From Caenorhabditis elegans (Eukaryota > Nematoda > Chromadorea > Rhabditida > Rhabditidae): a DNA stretch of 64,000 nt. A program made the translations under genes and the position numbers. How positions within the stretch are numbered: position 1 is the first letter of the stretch; each line of letters begins with the position of its first letter. This document shows positions 61,442 through 64,000 of the stretch, piece after piece. The stretch spans positions 6,944,001-7,008,000 of the forward strand of contig NC_003279.8 in assembly GCF_000002985.6 (NCBI RefSeq), read 5' to 3'. Below the pieces are notes generated by a model. It was given only the letters and a program-made list of their open reading frames with translations. It ran no database searches and was not told the DNA's origin.

Positions 61442-61580
61442 GGCTGTTTCTCGTTCCTCACCAACGATTGAAATCTACAAGAGGCCTTCGGAAGAGACGA
61501 AGGCGGTGACCGGCGCTGCTGCTGGACGAGACACGGGGGCCGATGCGACAGATTTGCGGAGATATTACACAACATAGACA
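61442..61580 (+). other. Plus-strand exon-like frame overlapping the PTP N-terminal side
   Basis: After CTTTTCCTTAG the plus strand reads AVSRSSPTIEIYKRPSEETK, then Ala/Gly/Asp-rich residues to a TAG at 61580. It looks coding but no upstream plus-strand exon exists nearby. The minus strand is also open here (SCRFQSL joining VSSHGFC in phase across a 38-nt gap), so it could equally be the 5' end of the PTP gene. Undecided. Confidence 0.2.
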
Positions 61581-61719
61581 ATACTACAGTAACTGAGAAA
61601 TAGTATAAGATTGAGTGTAGAGTGGACAGACATTCCGCCTATTCCTTCTTCTTTTCTTCTTTTTCAATCCCATCTCGTCTTTTCTTCCATCTCGTCCAAT
61701 TCATTCATTGCATCGAGTA

Positions 61720-64000
61720 ATGTTGGTGTCGCCGACTGCCGCTGCAACGTCCATCGAACAGCAAACTATTCGAGATCTCAGGTATACAGGTCTTGACACG
61801 TTTTATATTGATTTACACGTTTACAATTTTATTCCGATTAGGAATTTTTTACATCTTTATAAAGAAACCGTAATTTTTTTTCGAAAATTAAAAAAAACTA
61901 CTTGTTTTTGAAAATTTTCACTGAATACCTTCTTTGAATAGATTTTGAGTTACAGATACGTAGTAACTGTTAGAACTTTAGAATAAAATATATTCAATCT
62001 TACAATAGTTTTCAACCAAATTCACAAAGTTGGGTAAGATTGTGATCTTCCATGTAGTAATCACCGTATAAACATCTTTTTATTTTTCTGTAATATCCGT
62101 TCAACTTTCGCGTACTTTCTACTTTGAACTTTTATATTCAAATTGTTTCAAAACATATTAAATTCCAATCTCAGAAGATTTTTCATTGTCACATACAATA
62201 AATAAGTTGTCCATTCTTCCCACAAGAATTGTGAACGACCTTGTTAAAATAATTATACGATGGTGAATCCCCCGCCTTAGTTTTGGATGAGATCATAGAA
62301 TATCCCGGAAAAGTTGTCTTCAAATGTTTTATACTCACAAATTGTTCCCAAACAATGTAATTTTTTTTCATAAACACTCTAAAAAATTATCAGTCAACGT
62401 TTTGTAAAATTGCCAAATTTTCGTTGAAAATGAGTACTTTTAAAGAATTTTTGAGCAATTCGCTTGTTTCAATTGCTTATAATATTTGAAGACAAATACT
62501 GGGAGCACATTTGAAATATAAAAAACGTTTAAAAAATTGAAAAAAAGTTTTTTTGATTTGCTTCCAAAATTATGATAGATGAAGACTGGGTAATTGCTAC
62601 GTTTTGATTATAAAGACAAAAATTTCAAAAAAAAAGAACTTGAAAAATTTTGCTATGATATTTGGTCATTTTCGCACCATAGAAAAATTTCTAAACATTT
62701 TCCCCACGGATGCTACTCTAAATTTGATAGCTTTAGTCATGCAGTATAGACTCAGAAAGCTACTGAATTTATGAACAATTAAAAATTACATTACTCACAA
62801 AAATTGGAAAGAAAATGTTCAATATTTAGATCAATAGTTCCACAAATAGACAATTTAAACGATGGTTATGTGCTCCGCTGGCTCCGTGCAAAAGAAGGAC
62901 GATTTGATGAAACTGCTGAAAGCTTAAAGAAGCATGTGACATTCCGTAATGCTTGGCATCTTGATAAAATTGAACAATGGACTCCTCCAGAAGTAAGTGA
63001 TGATGAATTTAATGAATCATTATAGATCATACATCACTTTTATATAGCTTCAACGATTTTATCATTCATAAGATAAAGATCCAAAAATTACAACGTTGAA
63101 AAATAAAATTTGTCAGATATTTTATAATTCAATTTTGAAAAGAAAGGGGCAAAGTTGATCAAAATCATAGAAGCTAAGGAGAAAAATGTATGAAAACATT
63201 GAAGTTTTGATTGGAAAGCTGCTGATTGAATATAAATTTAATTTCAGTGTCTAGAAAAATATTGTGGTTATGGATTGCTGGGAGACACAGAAGGACGTCC
63301 AATCCTTATGTCACTGTTGGGAAATGTGGATGTTGAAGGACTTTTGAGATCAGTTGCTTCATTGGATTATATCAAATTCTCATTGGCTGCAATTGAAAAA
63401 GGAATGAAACTTTGTGAAGAAAAAGCAAAAGAGGTGTGTTCTTTCAATGTTTGAGAAGTGTATTGATTATAAGTTAAATTATTTTCTGGCTGAAAATGAG
63501 TCCCTTTTTTTTACGATTTTTATTTTCTCAGTATGATTTCACTACTTTTATCTAAACATTGTTGGTGTTCGATTATTTGGCAGTGCTCTAAATTTCTGAA
63601 AATTTGGAAGTTACCTGAAATTTTAGAAAAATTTGAAATAGTTAGGGTGTTTTTTTAACAATATGTTTTCATTTGGAAACAAATGCATTGACCTACAAAA
63701 ACAAAATATTGCAGTCCGGCCGTCCATTCGAACAAATGACATTAGTCTTTGATTTGGAAAATATCACATCTGCTCATTTTTCATGCAAACAGTTTGCTTC
63801 ATCATTTACAACTCTTGTCAGTCTTTTCCAAGATCATTACCCATTGTTTCTTCGGAAGATTCTTATTATCAGGTTAGTAATAATTACGTCTTTGTTATAA
63901 ATGAATACATTTCAGAGCACCAGAAATGGCTAGAATTGCGTACGCTTCTATTACGGCAATTCTTCAAGATCCGATCACTCGCCTCGTGGAAATGCCTTCC
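61720..64000 (+). CDS. CRAL-TRIO (Sec14-like) lipid-binding protein (5' part)
   Basis: Exons 61720-61781, 62830-62992, 63248-63433, 63715-63872 and 63916 to the window end join in phase (218 codons so far). The ATG at 61720 gives MLVSPTAAATSIEQQTIRDL; an in-frame ATG four codons upstream is an alternative. The CRAL-TRIO N-domain is clear (DGYVLRWLRAKEGRFDETAE, then HVTFRNAW). The lipid-binding domain begins with CGYGLLGDTEGRPILMSLLG, then QMTLVFDLENI, LVSLFQDHYPLFLRKILIIR and APEMARIAYA. In the family, N-terminal helices plus a hydrophobic-pocket domain bind and transfer phosphoinositides or other lipids; the ligand here is unknown. The C-terminus, including any GOLD domain, lies beyond the window. 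Intron 1 is about 1 kb and contains a repeat shared with about 58.5 kb. Confidence 0.9.

Noticed and set aside
1..64000. tRNA, rRNA, CRISPR arrays, riboswitches, prokaryotic or viral genes
   Set aside because: I looked for tRNA B-box sequence (GGTTCGAATC-like) with a partner A-box, regularly spaced repeats and typical viral motifs, and found none. A tRNAscan or Rfam search would be decisive and was not possible here.

Overview
This is AT-rich nuclear DNA from a Caenorhabditis nematode. Short introns of about 45-60 bp, TTTTCAG 3' splice sites, ATGs sitting directly behind splice-acceptor-like sites (trans-splicing) and small inverted-repeat elements all say so. Four genes (pcbd-1, rege-1, idhg-2, trhr-1) match what I remember of a cluster on C. 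elegans chromosome I (clones T10B11 and C30F12). That placement is from memory, not from a search. I built the gene models by joining exons on both strands and checking reading phase; most close to an exact multiple of three.

Layout. 1-1358 (-): 5' part of a TMEM53/DUF829-like gene, running off the left edge. 2506-6566 (-): a ten-exon gene for an unrecognised acidic protein of about 699 aa, with a composite transposable element in one intron. 7242-7895 (+): pcbd-1, pterin carbinolamine dehydratase. 8167-10153 (-): an unrecognised 467-aa protein. 10673-17139 (-): rege-1, the Regnase-1 mRNA endonuclease. 17140-22652: no convincing gene. 22653-22783 (-): an orphan EF-hand-like exon. 23922-26140 (-): AFG1/LACE1-type mitochondrial ATPase. 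26447-27798 (-): four-span membrane protein. 28371-29669 (-): LITAF/BRI3-like membrane protein. 30762-32958 (+): idhg-2, NAD-isocitrate dehydrogenase gamma subunit. 32959-45097: about 12 kb with only weak small-ORF candidates. 45098-47841 (+): trhr-1, a TRH-receptor-type GPCR. 48312-55523 (-): MOLO-1/TPM-domain type I membrane protein. 55524-58935: no gene seen. 58936-61429 (-): a degenerate protein tyrosine phosphatase split by nested foldback elements. 61720-64000 (+): 5' part of a CRAL-TRIO (Sec14-like) gene, running off the right edge.

The genes do not form one pathway. The best functional links are two mitochondrial proteins (AFG1 ATPase, IDH gamma), a possible operon (four-span protein followed by AFG1) and neighbouring small membrane proteins. 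I see no CRISPR array, prokaryotic system, tRNA or virus. The most unusual material is the fold-back repeats, the decayed phosphatase, an in-frame 51-nt cassette exon in the MOLO-like gene and a few short ORFs in otherwise empty DNA.
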